Below are positions 40,023-52,349 of a stretch of DNA of 59,343 nt, one piece after another. This DNA is from Capsaspora owczarzaki ATCC 30864 (lineage: Eukaryota > Opisthokonta > Filasterea). The notes beneath the pieces were generated by a model. That model was not told the DNA's origin. It ran no database searches and was given only the letters and a program-made list of their open reading frames with translations. Position 1 is the first letter of the stretch; each line of letters opens with the position of its first letter. Location of the stretch: assembly GCF_000151315.2 (NCBI RefSeq), contig NW_011887294.1, positions 2,466,969 to 2,526,311 of the forward strand. Reading direction: 5' to 3'. Both the position numbers and the translations under genes were made by a program.

Positions 40023-42647
40023 GATTCAGTGCCGACGTGGAGTTTACAACAACCAGCGTGACTCGATGAAAGACGGAGGAACTGGGGGGAGGGGGTTGGG
40101 TGGAATGGAAAGCAGACCTGTTTTGCTGCAGGGAATCGGAGAGTGAGCCATTGAGCATCATACAGCGAATGAGCGAGTGGGTGTGGGGATGGGTATGGCC
40201 CCGTGTGCGCGCGACTGGCAACTCAGGACCGAGTCACTTTCACTGGCACAATGCACAGTGTCTGCCAAGCGAGACGTAGGAGAAGGAAGCAGACGACGCA
40301 GGAGGGATGATGAAGATGAAGAAGAACAAGAACAGGATTGCATGGACGCTAAATGCCGAAACGAATTTCAAAAAAAAAAAAAAAAAAAAAAAAAAAACGA
40401 AACTGCCAAGGGGACGCAGACGAGCGAGAGCCAGGGCTGGACTGCCAGCAACAAGAAGCTGTCTGATCATCGTGTGGGACGCGTGAGGCGACGGCGGTGC
40501 GCGCGCTCAGGGGGAAAAGGGGCAAGAGGCCAGATATGACTCATTTGCTGGCAGCGACCCCCTGTCCCCCATTCACCTCCCCCATCCAAGACGCTGATAC
40601 GCGCCAACTGGTTGAGCCACAAACCAAAGCGCGCAAAAGCAAGGCGCAGGGCAGCCAGAGCCAAACCAGCAAGGCACGAAGCGAGAGAAGATGCGAAGAG
40701 AAAATGCCGACAATGCGCGACCTACCTGTCAAACAAAAGAATGGAGTGAATGTTGTTCGTTTGTTCCAAAAGTGAGGGGGGGGGGTTTCGATTATTGAGC
40801 AGAGTGGTCGATGCTCGAGTTCAACGATGAATGGTCTGTGAAGAAGGCATCGATTGATCAATCCAGGCTGTAGAATTACATTCGTTTCCCTAACCCTCCT
40901 CTGCTATCGAGTTGACGGAGTACTGTAGCATACAACAGGAGCGCTTAAACGATGCCATCATCCTAAAAGTGACTGTCACATCTTGGCTCAGTCACTTTCC
41001 GTTGTTTTTCAATGTCGTTCAAGCGCAACCCGCAAACGGCTCCATTTCCACCAGCCACAAGTCGGAAGGCGAATGCACGTCGCGCATCTGAAGCACTTTC
41101 AGATGCTATTTTTTTTTGTATTAAGTTTATTGGGAGGAGAGAGTGGAAAAGCATCAAAATGCTCAAAAACCACGGAGAAAGGAGCGGGAGCATGGACATG
41201 GGTGTAAGGAGCTTGGAGACACAAAATTGGCAGAGAGCCATGTCTGGTCATATGACATAGCATTAGCGAGCCTGTATGCTCGTGCACTACAGGCCTTGGG
41301 AAATTTATATCCATTGAAGAAGGGCGGGAAGCGACGATGTCGGTTTGTGGTTAGTTCGGTTCTCCAGCGGTTTCAAAGTTGGTTCCGCGAACGGCTGACG
41401 CGCCGAGGCGCGTCTAGAAATGCCTGTGGGTCGCAACTAGCAACCTGAAATAGCCAAACCAACAACATGACATAGCGAGTGTGTCGCGGCGGGGAGGTGA
41501 TCAGTGTGAAGCATAAAGCTTCGTCCGAAAGTCAATTCGAGTTGCGGTTCCAGTGATTCGCGAGGGTTCCATGAAGCGGACAAACGCGACTGCGTGTCCA
41601 GAAGGTGCTTGTGGGACGCGCAGCATGAACCAAGCTGAAACAGACAACAGCAAATGACTCGTCATCGAAATGACGCGGAGAGGAGGGGGGGGGGAGAAAT
41701 GTTGGTGAAGAGGGCTGGAAGGTATTACCAGGAGTCGTCCCAAATTGCAATGCAATTTTTCAACCAACAAAAGAAGACTGTTTTCAGATGCTAGTGAAGT
41801 GAGGCCGCCGAAACAGTCAAAACTGGCAGTCGTAAGTGGACAAACGTTGCCTGTGCTTTGGCAGTTTTGCGCGCCGTTTTTGTGTTTGGTTTCTTCTCGA
41901 ATACTCTTCACCCACCGACTCACGCACCCATCCGCCCAGTCAACTTCCTTCCCCGTGCAACACATTAAAGGCTTTATTCTAGAGCCGCCAAACATGGCAT
42001 GGCCTTTCCATTCCGCCTAACCCACCTTTTTGATGCTGGTTGTGTCGTTTTGTTTTCTGCTCCCAACACTGTTCAAGTCGTCCACGAAAGAATTTGATAA
42101 TCCGCTGTACAATGCCTCACACCAGCAGTAACACTTGTGCTCGACTGTTTTGTCGCGGCTTTCGCGACTCTGTTGGTCGCTTTTTGCGCGGCCTGAATTG
42201 TCATTGTTTGTTTGTGTTTCGTGAACGCTTGTGAAAGTTGAGTACAATTCTTTCAGTTTTATAGTTGTGCGCGCCTTCAACTGTTCAAAGGCACCGTCGG
42301 TTGCGTCTTTCCGTTTCTGCTCGATCGACGTGGCCTTGTTTCATGTTCACTTCAGACACTTGGCAGCGAAACTCGATCACAACCGTTCACCCTTTTACAT
42401 TGCCCGAGTGCCTTGCTGCCACTTGTGTGATTTTGGAGGGAGAGGTTCATTTGGCCATTGTTTGGATACAAAACCAGACCCATGCAGTCTTTCTTAGGAA
42501 ATGCTAGCGACTCAGAGACAACACGATTTGTATCACCAAGTCACGAAGGCGAGCGGGTGGCTCAGGTCAGATGCAGCCGAGCTTCATTGTAAAAAAAAAA
42601 AAAAAAAAGCATTGTGTGGAACGTGTGCTGACGACCAATGGAGACAG
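40023..42647. other. 2.6 kb with no convincing gene
   Basis: It contains a poly(A) run (about 40,371-40,397), G/C runs (near 40,779 and 41,683) and several medium open frames on both strands (for example 41,501-41,995 minus and 41,143-41,448 plus). None resembles a known family or joins into a multi-exon model. Near 42,520-42,570 a stretch weakly resembles one LRR exon plus its intron and may be a decayed unit of the array to the right. Confidence 0.5.
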
Positions 42648-43914
42648 TCTTTGGCAGAGCGAGGCTGGCTGTGCAGGCGCTATGGCGGTGGCTGAAGCAC
42701 TCAAAGTGAACACGGCTGTGACTGGGCTCGAGTCAGGCAGCTCACCTTCTTGAACTGATGCGTGTGAGCGAGCGAACCCGCAGAGGGTGCTCACTCGTGC
42801 AAGTCGATTGGGGGGAGGGTTGGGGAGGTCAGTTTGTACCAGAATCAGATTGGCGATGAAGGAGCTCAAGCGATTGCGGAGGCACTCAAAGTGAACACGA
42901 CGGTGGCTGTGCTTGAGTAAGTCTATGGGCGGCCACTTCAACAGAGAGCTTGAAGAGTGGCGCACTGATGGAACGAGGGGTTTACGGCCAGCTTGCGTGA
43001 GAATCAGATTGGCGATGCTGGCGCAGAGGCGTTTGCAGAGGCGCTCAAAGTGAACAAGAGCGTGGTTGAGCTCTAGTAAGACATGACGATACTTCTGAGT
43101 GGGTGGATTGGAGCAGAACGCATTCCGAGTGGCTCACCGATGTCGAGGACGAGCAGTCTATGGGTGAATCGGATTGGGGATGCTGGTGCGCAAGCCATTG
43201 CTCGGGCAATCGTCGTCAACACCACGCTGACAAAGCTTCAGTAAGAGATTCTCGTATTGAGCGATGGGTGTGAATGGAAGATTCAAGCAGATGGCATTGC
43301 AGAATGGCTCATTGATGGAGGGGTGGGTAGTCTGTACCAGAATCAGATTGGCGATGCAGGTGCGCAGGCGATCGCGGAGGCACTCAGAGTGAACACGACG
43401 GTGAATCAGCTCGAGTAAGGCATTTTCACTGTTGACTGGTGCATATGAGCATGTGATCCGGCAGAGGGCAGCCAGAGGACTCACTGATGGACAGTCTGTG
43501 GGCAAATCAGATTGGCGATATTGGCGCTCAGGCAATCGCCGAGGCGCTCAAGGTGAACAAGACGCTGACATCCATTCGGTAGGTTGTGCATCACGACTCT
43601 TTGGATGTCGTTCTACTTGTGCTACATTCTCACGACCTCACCGACAACTTCACTGGCAACAACAGCTTGGAGGATAACTTCTTGACCGAGGCGGGAATCA
43701 CTGCGCTCAGGGAAACGGGCAATACTAGTTGTGAACTAAAGTAAGTGCCTGCATGTACAGTTTATTGGATGCATGTAAAGCAAAAAAAAAAAAAACCATG
43801 CGAACACCCAACAATTCTCTCTTCTTTAACGAAATTGGGGATTTTCTTCGCGACAGTTGTCTGGACAGCCAGCGTGTGCTGTCGACTGGCGAATCGGGGT
43901 CAGGCTGCAATTGA
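42648..43914 (+). CDS. Leucine-rich-repeat protein, one repeat per exon (5' end not found)
   Basis: Six exons of exactly 84 nt (42648-42731, 42833-42916, 42992-43075, 43157-43240, 43331-43414, 43495-43578), one of 75 nt (43666-43740) and a last exon 43857-43914. All are phase 2. Each 84-nt exon encodes one 28-residue ribonuclease-inhibitor-like LRR with consensus LYQNQIGDAGAQAIAEALKV. The first exon is diverged (LWQSEAGCAGAMAVAEALKV) and its donor, GTCAGG, is weak. The final exon ends in a short tail (CLDSQRVLSTGESGSGCN) with no kinase or other domain. No start codon or upstream domain could be assigned, so this may be a 3' part, a decaying copy or part of a longer gene. The same LRR type and donor context occur in the MSP-pseudokinase gene. 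Confidence 0.6.
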
Positions 43915-45275
43915 CTGATGGCAGTTTCAGTCTCGAGGGCTGCATGGTGCTGCAAGAGCTTTGCTCCAATCTCGTGACCGCCGCTATCCAAGGAGCAACG
44001 TTTCCAGAGCGGCGCCTTCCATCGACGCGAGCGCTGCATCGGAGCGTGAGTCGAGCCCTGGCATTGGTTCGCCGTCACAGCAAGATCCGCTCGGTCTCTC
44101 AGAGGGGCCGTGTTTGTTTGTGGCCTTCCTTGTCTTAGGGAAGTTACTCCACCAACCGGACAAAAAGTTGAGACCACCTTGACTCTGGCTCTCTTCATAT
44201 TCTTGTTCAACAGAATTTTAATACATAATGTGCAAAAAGTCGGGCGGTTGGAGCACTTTGAAATTTTGACTTTGCATTGAGCTTTGAGTGAACACACTCC
44301 AAGTACAGATACGCGTCAATCCATAACAGACCTACCTTGGTCACAAAACACACATCGAGTCTTGAACTCTCAGTCCAGCAAGTGCCTTTCAGATTTTTCA
44401 CAATGGTAAGTCAAACGCGGCAAAACAGCGCTTCAGCTGTGTTACGAGCTTACCCGGAACTTGACCTAAAATCACTACTGAAGCGTACGAAATGTATGCG
44501 AAAGTATCGTTTACTAAGAATATAGTGTAGAATGAGGGGAAGACCGATTAGGGATGAGCCCAGTTCGTAACAAGCCCAGTGTGAGTGATTGCTCATTGTT
44601 GAGCCTGATCTCTCCCCCCTTTCCCCGTCCCCTTCTACCCCCGGGGAGAAATTTCAAAGCTCGATCATACTCGCACTGGATTTTGGATCATGATGAGCAA
44701 GGTTCGGAATTGGAGGAAAATCACTTCTCAAAAAAGAAACAAAAGCTGACCTGTTTCACTTCAGTCTATTTCGTTTTCTCACTCATGGCTGAAAGTGCGA
44801 AAGCTTCCTCATGGGTCTCTCCCAGCTCCACTCTATCGTGCACTCTGCCACCCGCAAGAAACACTTCCGCGATTCATCTTTGATACTTTCACCGACTCTT
44901 TCCATCGAAACTGGGGTCGAACGACATGCATCGATCTGTTCTTGGCAATTCTTGGCAATTGGCGATTTTTGGCGCCTTTTTTTTTTTTTTTTTTTTTTTT
45001 TTGCTTTGGTTTGGAACCTTCTCCCTGCTCCTGTCTGTCGCCTCTCCACCCTCCCCGCTCGCATGCCGCTGCAATGCAAATGATCCCCTTGCCCCTGCAC
45101 CATTGAGCCGCTGCGCATTGAAGCCCCGAACCAGCGGCGAACGAGCGCATGGCTTTTTTTTTTATCTTTTTTTTTTATTATCTTTTTCTTTTCTTTGTCT
45201 TCTTTTTTCATTTTTATTTTCTCAACCGGCTCCTGTCGTTTCAGCGCCCCTCCGTCTACAACGTTGAGTGATACT
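43915..45275. other. Spacer upstream of the first NTPase-nuclease gene
   Basis: 1.36 kb. Contains T runs (44,980-45,002 and 45,146-45,180) and pyrimidine-rich sequence before the next gene. A Ser-rich open stretch at about 43,960-44,180 could be an alternative tail of the LRR gene. Nothing else was recognised. Confidence 0.45.
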
Positions 45276-46016
45276 ATGAGCGCGAATAGAGAAGTATGGT
45301 GGCATGGCCGGCTCGCACCCGTCGCTTCAGACTGTCGTGTTGGCTGTTCCTGGTCCTTGTTTTTTTTTTTTTTTTTTCCCTTTCTTCCTTTCTGCTTCTC
45401 CCTTCTCCCGCTCTCCCCGCCTGCCGTCCCTCAGTTCCTCGTGACACGCCCTTGGTGTAATTCAGTGAACAAAGACTAAAGCATCGACTTTGACTTGATG
45501 GCGGCAAGGACGGGAGGTACTGACCAGTTGTTTCACTTTTTTTGTTCCCTTGTGTTTGGACAGGCCCCGAATCCAGCTCCAGCAACATTCAGGTAATGAA
45601 TGTGATTGCCCTACTCGTCACACTGGAGTTGTCTTTGTCTTGGTTTGACTGACTTTGCTTTTGATTGCATTTGGACAGTGAACAGCTGAGCGCGTTGGCC
45701 GCATGTCTTGGCGTCTCAGTCGATTTGGTGCCAATTTCAGAACTTACCACCCAACCTGCCCAACGCGCCAAGCTCAAGCAGCTTTTAGATGGTCAACAAG
45801 CCGGCGCTGCCTCTCCAACTGACGAGCAGAAAACCGATGCCGCAGCTGCACTCCGGCAGTTGGAATTAACTTTCTGTGCCAAGCTGGTGGGCCGCAATTG
45901 GTTCGGAGCAGACTTGCTTGAGGCGCTGAATGACGAGCTTGGCTCCAAGTTAGTTACCGACCAGCAAGTCGAACAGCTGCGACGGCAGCTTGCTGCAACG
46001 AACATCACTGGTATGT

Positions 46017-46111
<95 letters not shown>

Positions 46112-48451
46112 GCTGACCGGTTTGGCATGGTAGAGCTCATCACCTCGCCTGATGATCTTGCGACCCTTCTCGCGACTCTTCCCGGAGCTGAGGCACGAGT
46201 ACCTGATCCACAACTCACGATCGTACGTGGAGTGGTCTGCATGTTGACTGTCCATGGCTTGACGCATGTGCTCACGACTTTGCTGGCTCGCTCACAATTG
46301 TCTGATGTCGACAGACGCGGGCACGCCACTCCATCGACAGTTTGCTCGATCGGTCGGAAGCAGAAGCATCCATTACCGCAGCTCTGGAACGCTTCATCGA
46401 GACTGTCCGCGTGTGCAGTGCTGAACGCTCGAGGTATCCAATCGCACTTCTTGCGGCGCTTCCCGGCTGTGGGAAGACCCGTATGTGCTTGGAGGTGATG
46501 GATCGGATCGTCCCAGAATTCTGCTCGCAACGTCACATCCCATCCCTGTGCCTATTCTTGACCTTCAATTCCGATGCCGCGAGCACATGGAGGAGCTACG
46601 AGGAGTCCGCACGTCACCCTCAGCATGCCATTGCAAGGCGTTTGCTTCAGAGCTATTATGGTGGGGCAGAAATTACCACCAACCGCGACATTTCTGTGAA
46701 CGCTGCCTTGAGCCTCATCCGCCGGACAGAGGCCGGACGACAACAGGTTCTTGAGCAACGTTTGCACATCTTTATTGCAATGGACGAGGCGACTCGTCTC
46801 CTTGGAGCGCATGTTGCGCCACAATTCCAAGAACCCGATCACGCGGGGTTGTCCCTTGGACAAGCGAACCGTCGCTTCTGGAAACAAGCGTTGATTGATC
46901 TACAAGTTGCATGCCGATCGTTCACAACTCCAACGTGGATGCTCGTTGCTGGCACGATGTCGAGTGCTCTGAAGCAAGCGGTAACGAATTCAAGGTTTTT
47001 TGTGCTGCCGGTACCGCTTTCGCCGCTCCGTGCTGTCTATGCAGCACGGCTTCTGGACATTGCCGATCCGAAGGCCCCGGAGTCCCGCCTCCTACCATGG
47101 CGTGTCAACTCGAAGCTGATGGCTCGAATCGACCAGGCTGCTGGGCTACCTCGTACACTGTTGAACATTATTGACCCGAAAACATATCTGGATACCGGGA
47201 GCAGCGTCTCCATCGATGACGCAACACTTGAGAGGGTTGTCCGAGATGGTGTCAAAGGGTCAATCATGCAGTCTGATTGCGATTTCCTCGAGTCTCAAGC
47301 GTTGCTGGTTTACCGCGAACAAGCCCCAGTATTCCATCCGAACATATCTCGGGTGGTGCGACCAACCACAGCCCCAGCAAACTTGGTGATGGCAGCAACG
47401 ATGTCGACTCTTCACAAGCTCCAAGGGCCGGATCCAAACAAGGCGCTACAAGTTGTTGACCTCTGGCAATCGTGGGAAGCATTTTGTGCCATCATCACAA
47501 ATCTGCGAATTCTGTCGGCAATTGCAGCACACCCCAACTCTGAGTACGTGCAAGTAACCAATCTGTTTCCAGGCAGCACCAGCTCGCGGTTGCCAGAGTT
47601 TTTCGTTAACGCTTCTGCATGGAGGGACTATTCGGAGGACAACCCGGATCGGCGCAATCAACCTGTTGATGGCCGGGTCTGCTTGACTCCTGCAGGATAC
47701 ACCGGTGTCGACAGTTGGTGCACAGTCTATGTGAAGGATAACAATGTAGGCACACAAGTTTTTTTTTTTTTTTGATGTTTAACGCATGTTCTCACGTCTT
47801 TTTGTTTTGTTGGATGTCGTGTGTAGGGCGAGTATACGCCAGCCACGCTGGCGCTGCAAGCCAAACTCGACCAAGTGGAGGACTGCGTGCCTCTTTCAAC
47901 ACAGATCGAATATATCGAAAAAGCGCAGCGCAATTGCCCATCGTCGACTACCATTGTGGCGCTGTTGACAACCGCTCGGATGGACAAATTCGATCCTTCG
48001 GATGTTCCTCCAAATGCGCTCATTCTGCCTCGGCAGGGATATAAGGAGTTCGTGGCGTGCTTTGAACTTATTGCGGATAGTAAGAAACGTTTGCAATCCT
48101 AGCATTGCTCTGTGAATCGAGCTCCAACTCACTCAATTATTATGACGGTATGCTGCAGACGTATGGGCGTACAACCCGCACTTGAGCTCGATTCCGCGTC
48201 TCGCAAGTCAATTCTACGGCAAAAGGACGACACTTGCCCAAGCTCGGGCGATCGCTGAGGTGGTGAATGCGTCCCAGTCATTGGATCCCAAGAAGCAGTT
48301 TCGAACAATCCGAGATCTGCGCACGTACTTAGAGGAGCATGCAAGGGTCCCCAACTCGGGCTTCACAATCCAATCGATTCCGACAAACGCTGTGCTTGGC
48401 TGGCCGTACGCGGACGACCTTGTCATGGAAAACCGCTCGAATACGCGTTGA
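45276..48451 (+). CDS. P-loop NTPase plus PD-(D/E)xK nuclease-like protein, Crinkler/RHS (CR) type, copy 1
   Basis: Seven exons: 45276-45293, 45564-45592, 45679-46010, 46134-46222, 46315-47745, 47827-48079 and 48159-48451, giving 814 aa. The N-terminal 200 residues are helical and not recognised. A P-loop NTPase follows: Walker A LPGCGKTR (Lys 210), a strand SLCLFLTFNS and Walker B IFIAMDE (313-314). About residues 570-720 form a restriction-endonuclease-like fold: Asp 622 in GVDSW and Gln 644/Lys 646 in LQAK, the D...QxK core. A C-terminal domain of about 100 residues includes QFRTIRDLRTYLEE. This order matches the NTPase-REase module of Crinkler and trypanosome retrotransposon hot-spot proteins; a DNA-directed role is inferred. 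All junctions are in phase and the copy looks intact. The first two exons are short and less certain. Confidence 0.75.
46016..46107 (+). repeat. (GT)n tract in intron 3 of copy 1
   Basis: About 90 bases of GT/TG starting a few bases after the donor GTATGTGG at 46011. It makes up most of the 123-bp intron. Confidence 0.95.
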
Positions 48452-49086
48452 GTATTGCCTCTTTCCACCATGGCTGTTGTCCTTGCTTCATATTTGTTTC
48501 CTTCCTCCAAAGCAGCTCGTGGATGACCCAGCTTGGTTGCTCGTGCATCGTCGTTCCGTGGCACGGGTCGCTTGGGACCCAACACCGTTGAAAGGCGCGA
48601 ATGATTGTTGTTTGTCTTGTTTGGATGTTATCCCAACACACATTTTTTTCACCGTCTAAAGCTTTATTAAGAATAACAAAGAAAAAAGAACGTAGGATAT
48701 GAGACAGTTGAATGTCGTCATAACGCACACCGGTGAAGGCATGCGGGGAGAGTGCTCAAGAGCTCACAGAGGAACTCGAACAGATGATCAGCCGGGCTGA
48801 CAATGCAAGGATCAGGCATTCCCCACCTATACACCACGAAAGACATGTTGCCAGCCAACACGGTTCACAAACAAGTAGACGGCTGGCAGGCGGTGGGACA
48901 GCACACTGTCGTAAGACACCGCTTTACACACAATTTGCGGGTACCAGGTGTACGAGGGCAAACAGTTGTGTGGAAAGACGTTCATTGTACCGGATTTCAA
49001 AAGCCTTTCCCCACCTGCTTTCGAAGGGAGGGGGGGGGGGTTTGATCTTGCTCATCAGCATGGAGGGAGGTGCAAGCTGTTTCGAC
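48452..49086. other. Spacer between copy 1 and a secreted-protein gene
   Basis: 635 bp between convergent genes. It contains A-rich sequence near 48,668-48,690 and a G run at 49,030-49,040. A minus-strand open stretch near 48,840-49,010, rich in aromatic residues, does not splice in frame to the neighbouring gene and was left out. Confidence 0.4.
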
Positions 49087-50243
49087 TCAATTCGAATGAC
49101 CGCGACAGACCACGAATGGAGGATTCCCAGCCTCTGTAGGTTTCTGCTCAAGGAGTTGTCGAGTCAGAAAGTTGCAAGCAGGCACTCAGCAAAGTGCTTG
49201 GCGAGAGACAGAGAGCCTCGTCCGAACTTACATTGCACATGAAGAGCTCTGATGCGACTGCGAGAGGCATCTTGTCCACAATGACATAGTTGTTGGCAGC
49301 CGGCATGCGGTAGGCGACGTTTCGGAGGATGAGCGAGGTGACAACGTTGTTGACAGCATCTGGCTCGCCGTCGACGAACTTGGCTAGTCCTCAACGAACA
49401 AACGGTCAGTTTTGACCATGCCCGTGGTCTAGAATGCGCATGCTGGACGGTACTGTACCACAGTCCTCGGTGGCGGGGTCGGAGACCGCCTTGAGCTTGG
49501 AGGCGAGTGCGTCCGTGTTGCGCTGCTTGATGGCAAAGATGACCGAGATGAATGCGTTGCAAGCAAAGTCAAACTCGACAGCACGTCGGTCGAGGCTGTT
49601 CTGGTCTGCAGGCACGAGCGGGTTGCGATGCGAATTCGATGCGCGGCAATGTTAGACCAGCCAGAAGCCGCTTCCGACTGGACGTGGCGGGCGCCTGATC
49701 CGTTGTGTGCGACTGGTCAAACTGTGAATCAGAGCGACACTATGATCCAGAGCGAGTCAAGTGAGTGACGTGCCATTGGGGTGAAGGTTGATTGGAGAGA
49801 GGATCACAGTCGGTCTCCATTGGCAGGTATCATGAGTGAGGCTCAGGCTCAGGAGGCACACACAGCGATGACGCGCGTTCGTGGTGTGGGGAGTGAAAAC
49901 ATGCGACGTGTAGCAAGCAGCGAGAGAAAGTGAGAGCGAGTGAGAGAGTGAGAGAGAGAGAGAGAGAGAGAGGAAGGGAGAGAGAGAGAGAAAGGGAGAG
50001 ACATAGAGAGCTCGGTCTTCTGGCGCCACTCCAAGAGCACACATGACGTGCATCGATCAAAGCAAGAGAAAGACAGAAAGAAGCAGAATAAAGACGCAGC
50101 AGCAGGAGAGGGACGAGGAGGAGGAGGAGGAGCGATGAAGTGAACGAGAAGCAAACCGCACCGTGAGCGCTGAGGACGGCAATGCTCAATGCAAGCAGTG
50201 CTGCGACTGCTGCGAACGCGAAACTGCGCTGCTGCAGTGCCAT
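49087..50243 (-). CDS. Small secreted protein, unknown family
   Basis: Four exons: 50162-50243 (start ATG at 50243), 49459-49605, 49232-49383 and 49087-49143, giving 145 aa. Exon 1 is an Ala/Leu-rich signal peptide (MALQQRSFAFAAVAALLA) and ends at the cleavage region. The mature part is small and mixed, with a few Cys (FACNAF, TEDC, FMCN, VVCRG), compatible with disulphides. Stretches include DFACNAFISVIFAIKQRN and NYVIVDKMPLAVASELFMC. The first intron (556 bp) is GA-rich. The last exon is the least certain: its phase fits and it stops after 18 residues. It may be an exported or lumenal protein; I do not recognise it. It sits between two CR-type genes on the opposite strand. Confidence 0.6.
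49921..50002 (+). repeat. (GA)n-rich tract in intron 1 of the secreted-protein gene
   Basis: Interrupted GA/GAGAGT repeats over about 80 bases on the plus strand, hence CT-rich in the transcript of the minus-strand gene. Confidence 0.85.
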
Positions 50244-52349
50244 TGCGAGAAGAAAAAGAAAAGAAAAATGAAGAGTAGATCTAAATCAAAGGAACGAAGA
50301 ACAACTGCAAAACCATCACTCAAAGGGTCATTGAGCAAAAGAGCAGACTTGAAGGATTTCAACAATGCTCAGCAGATGCACCCACGCAAGGGGAGACGAG
50401 TGGAAAGAGTCCTTGCTTGCACACTTCAGAGCAGTGCCCTTGTTGTTGAATCAGGCCCTTGTGCACGACTCTGACGACGTGGCATCGTGGAGCTCGAGTG
50501 CAAAGGTGAGTGTCTTTTGGCGGACGAATGGCTGGATTTGGATGCATTTGATCGATATCCCTCCTCAGCACCAACGTTCGTCGCCATCGATTTGATGGGC
50601 ACAACAAGGCACAATCGGTGCTACAGGAGCGGTTTTTGACGGAATTTCATGCCGCCCTCCTCAACAGAGTGCTCAAATGGAGGAGCTGTCAAAATGATAA
50701 AATAACAATTTTATTGGTTAAAATGACAAAGCCGCTTCAAACGACGCCGCCGTCGCTCAGCCCCAAGCAGCAGACCAGCACACACGATTGTCGTGTGCGT
50801 ACGTGTATGCGTGTTTGAGAGTGCATGGTGCGATCGCACTGTGGATGGGTGCGACTTATGAGGATTGTCCTCACCATGAGACGCCACTTGGTCATGGTTG
50901 CTGCCGATCTCGGTTGCTGCCGATCTCGGTTGCCGCCCCATGCCACAGAGCAACACCAAGAGGACAAGGACATCCATGCGCGACGCGGTGGGACGAACAA
51001 CAAACCCCCAAACCAGTTCGGGGTAGTGCGTCACCCTCCAACCCACGCAAACGTTGTCCTTGTCAAACCGATCATCAACCGACAGAATAGAGATAAGTAG
51101 CTCGTTGACGGCGAACAATCACGCGGTCGGCATTTTTCTCCCCCTCTTATTATGATTTGTGCTCTATTTATGCTCACTCTCTCTCTCTCTCTCTTGGTTT
51201 TTTTTGTTGCCCGCTGTAAGATCGCACGCGGAGCCTCTCTCTGTCTTGCTCTCTCACACTTTCTCTCTCACTCTTTCTCTCTCTCTCCCTCTCTCTTTCT
51301 CTCTTTCTCATCTCATCGAACGCATTCCCATCCGTCTCTCGCTCTCGCTCTCTCTCGTAACCATCTCGCTAGCTCTTTTGATTGCTTTGGCGGCGGTCTT
51401 TAAGTTTTTTTTTTTTTTTTTTGCTTTTTTTTTCAACTCCAATCTCTCCGCTTGATCGTCGTATTCTGGTGTCGGCGTTTGCGTTTTGCGTGTGGTGCAA
51501 TGTGCTTCATCAATCTGTCATGCGTATTGAAGGGAGAGGGAGCGGAGAGCGAGTGGTGCGGGGCACCGTGTTTCTTCTGTTGCTTGCTGTTTTTTTGTTT
51601 TTCGTGTTTTTGTTTTTTTTTTTTTGCTTTTTTTTTCAACTCCAATCTCGCCGCCTGATCGTCGTATTCTGGCGTCGGCGTTTGCGTTTCGCGTGTGGTG
51701 CAACGCGCTTCATCCATCTGTCATGCGTAGTGAAGGGGGAGGGAGCGGAGAGTGAGTCGTCTTGTGTTGCTGTGACACCACGTTTCTTCTTTCCTTTTTT
51801 TCTTCTTTCCTTTTGTTTTTTTTCTTGGTGGGTTGAACGGTTTTCTTTTTCTCGATTGATTTTTATTTTCCTTCTTGTCAAAAGCATGACCATAAACAGC
51901 ACAGTAACGCAAAAAAAAAGGAAAAAAAAAACAAAAACAAAAAAAGACGACTTCAGCGTGCTCGGCACTGGGCGCCCCTTTCACCCCCTACCCACCAATA
52001 CCACCATGGTTATTGATGCGAGGTCATTGCGTGATTTATCGAGAAAGTAGGAGAGCACAGAGCGCAGCCTGGGAGCTCGATTCCAGCTTGCATTTGAAGT
52101 CAAAACCAAACTCACAACAAAAAACAACCGAAAGAAAAACAAAAGAAAAGCGAAGCCATCAGCAAGATCGCATCTCAACATTGCGAGTCTTCGTCGTCAT
52201 GATGAAAGTGGACAAATGAACCAAACTCACCATTGACATTGACGACATGACTTCCAAAAAAACAAAAAAACAAAATCACTTTGACAGGTTCAGTCGTTGT
52301 TTTTTTCCTTTCAACCCTCCTCACGCTCGTCATCGCTTCATTGAACACG
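50244..52349. other. Spacer with CT-rich sequence and a tandem duplication
   Basis: 2.1 kb between divergent genes. It holds CT-rich sequence (51,175-51,360), T runs and a direct repeat of about 200 bp. Short open frames at 50,365-50,640 were not tied to any family. It should contain the promoter of the second CR-type gene. Confidence 0.5.
51421..51826 (+). repeat. Tandem direct repeat, two units offset by 203 bp
   Basis: Unit 1 starts at 51421 and unit 2 at 51624. Both begin with TTGC, a T run and CAACTCCAATCTC. They share most of the next roughly 150 bases, including CGTCGTATTCTGG and GGAGCGGAGAG, with scattered differences. Neither unit has a coding frame that survives in both. Confidence 0.85.

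Noticed and set aside
41501-41995. 164-codon minus-strand frame
   Set aside because: Splice-like sites inside it do not give a consistent multi-exon model and the sequence has no recognisable domain; listed only as part of the gene-poor spacer.
42231-42497. Plus-strand frame of 88 codons just before the LRR array, considered as the missing 5' exon
   Set aside because: No donor in the right phase links it to the first LRR exon, and no domain is visible.
48840-49010. Minus-strand stretch rich in Tyr, Trp and Cys near the secreted-protein gene
   Set aside because: Its frame cannot be joined to the preceding exon in phase; the short exon at 49087-49143 fits instead.
50365-50640. Overlapping short frames on both strands, considered as an exon pair
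   Set aside because: Splice-like sites exist but neither strand gives a start, a continuing frame and a recognisable product.
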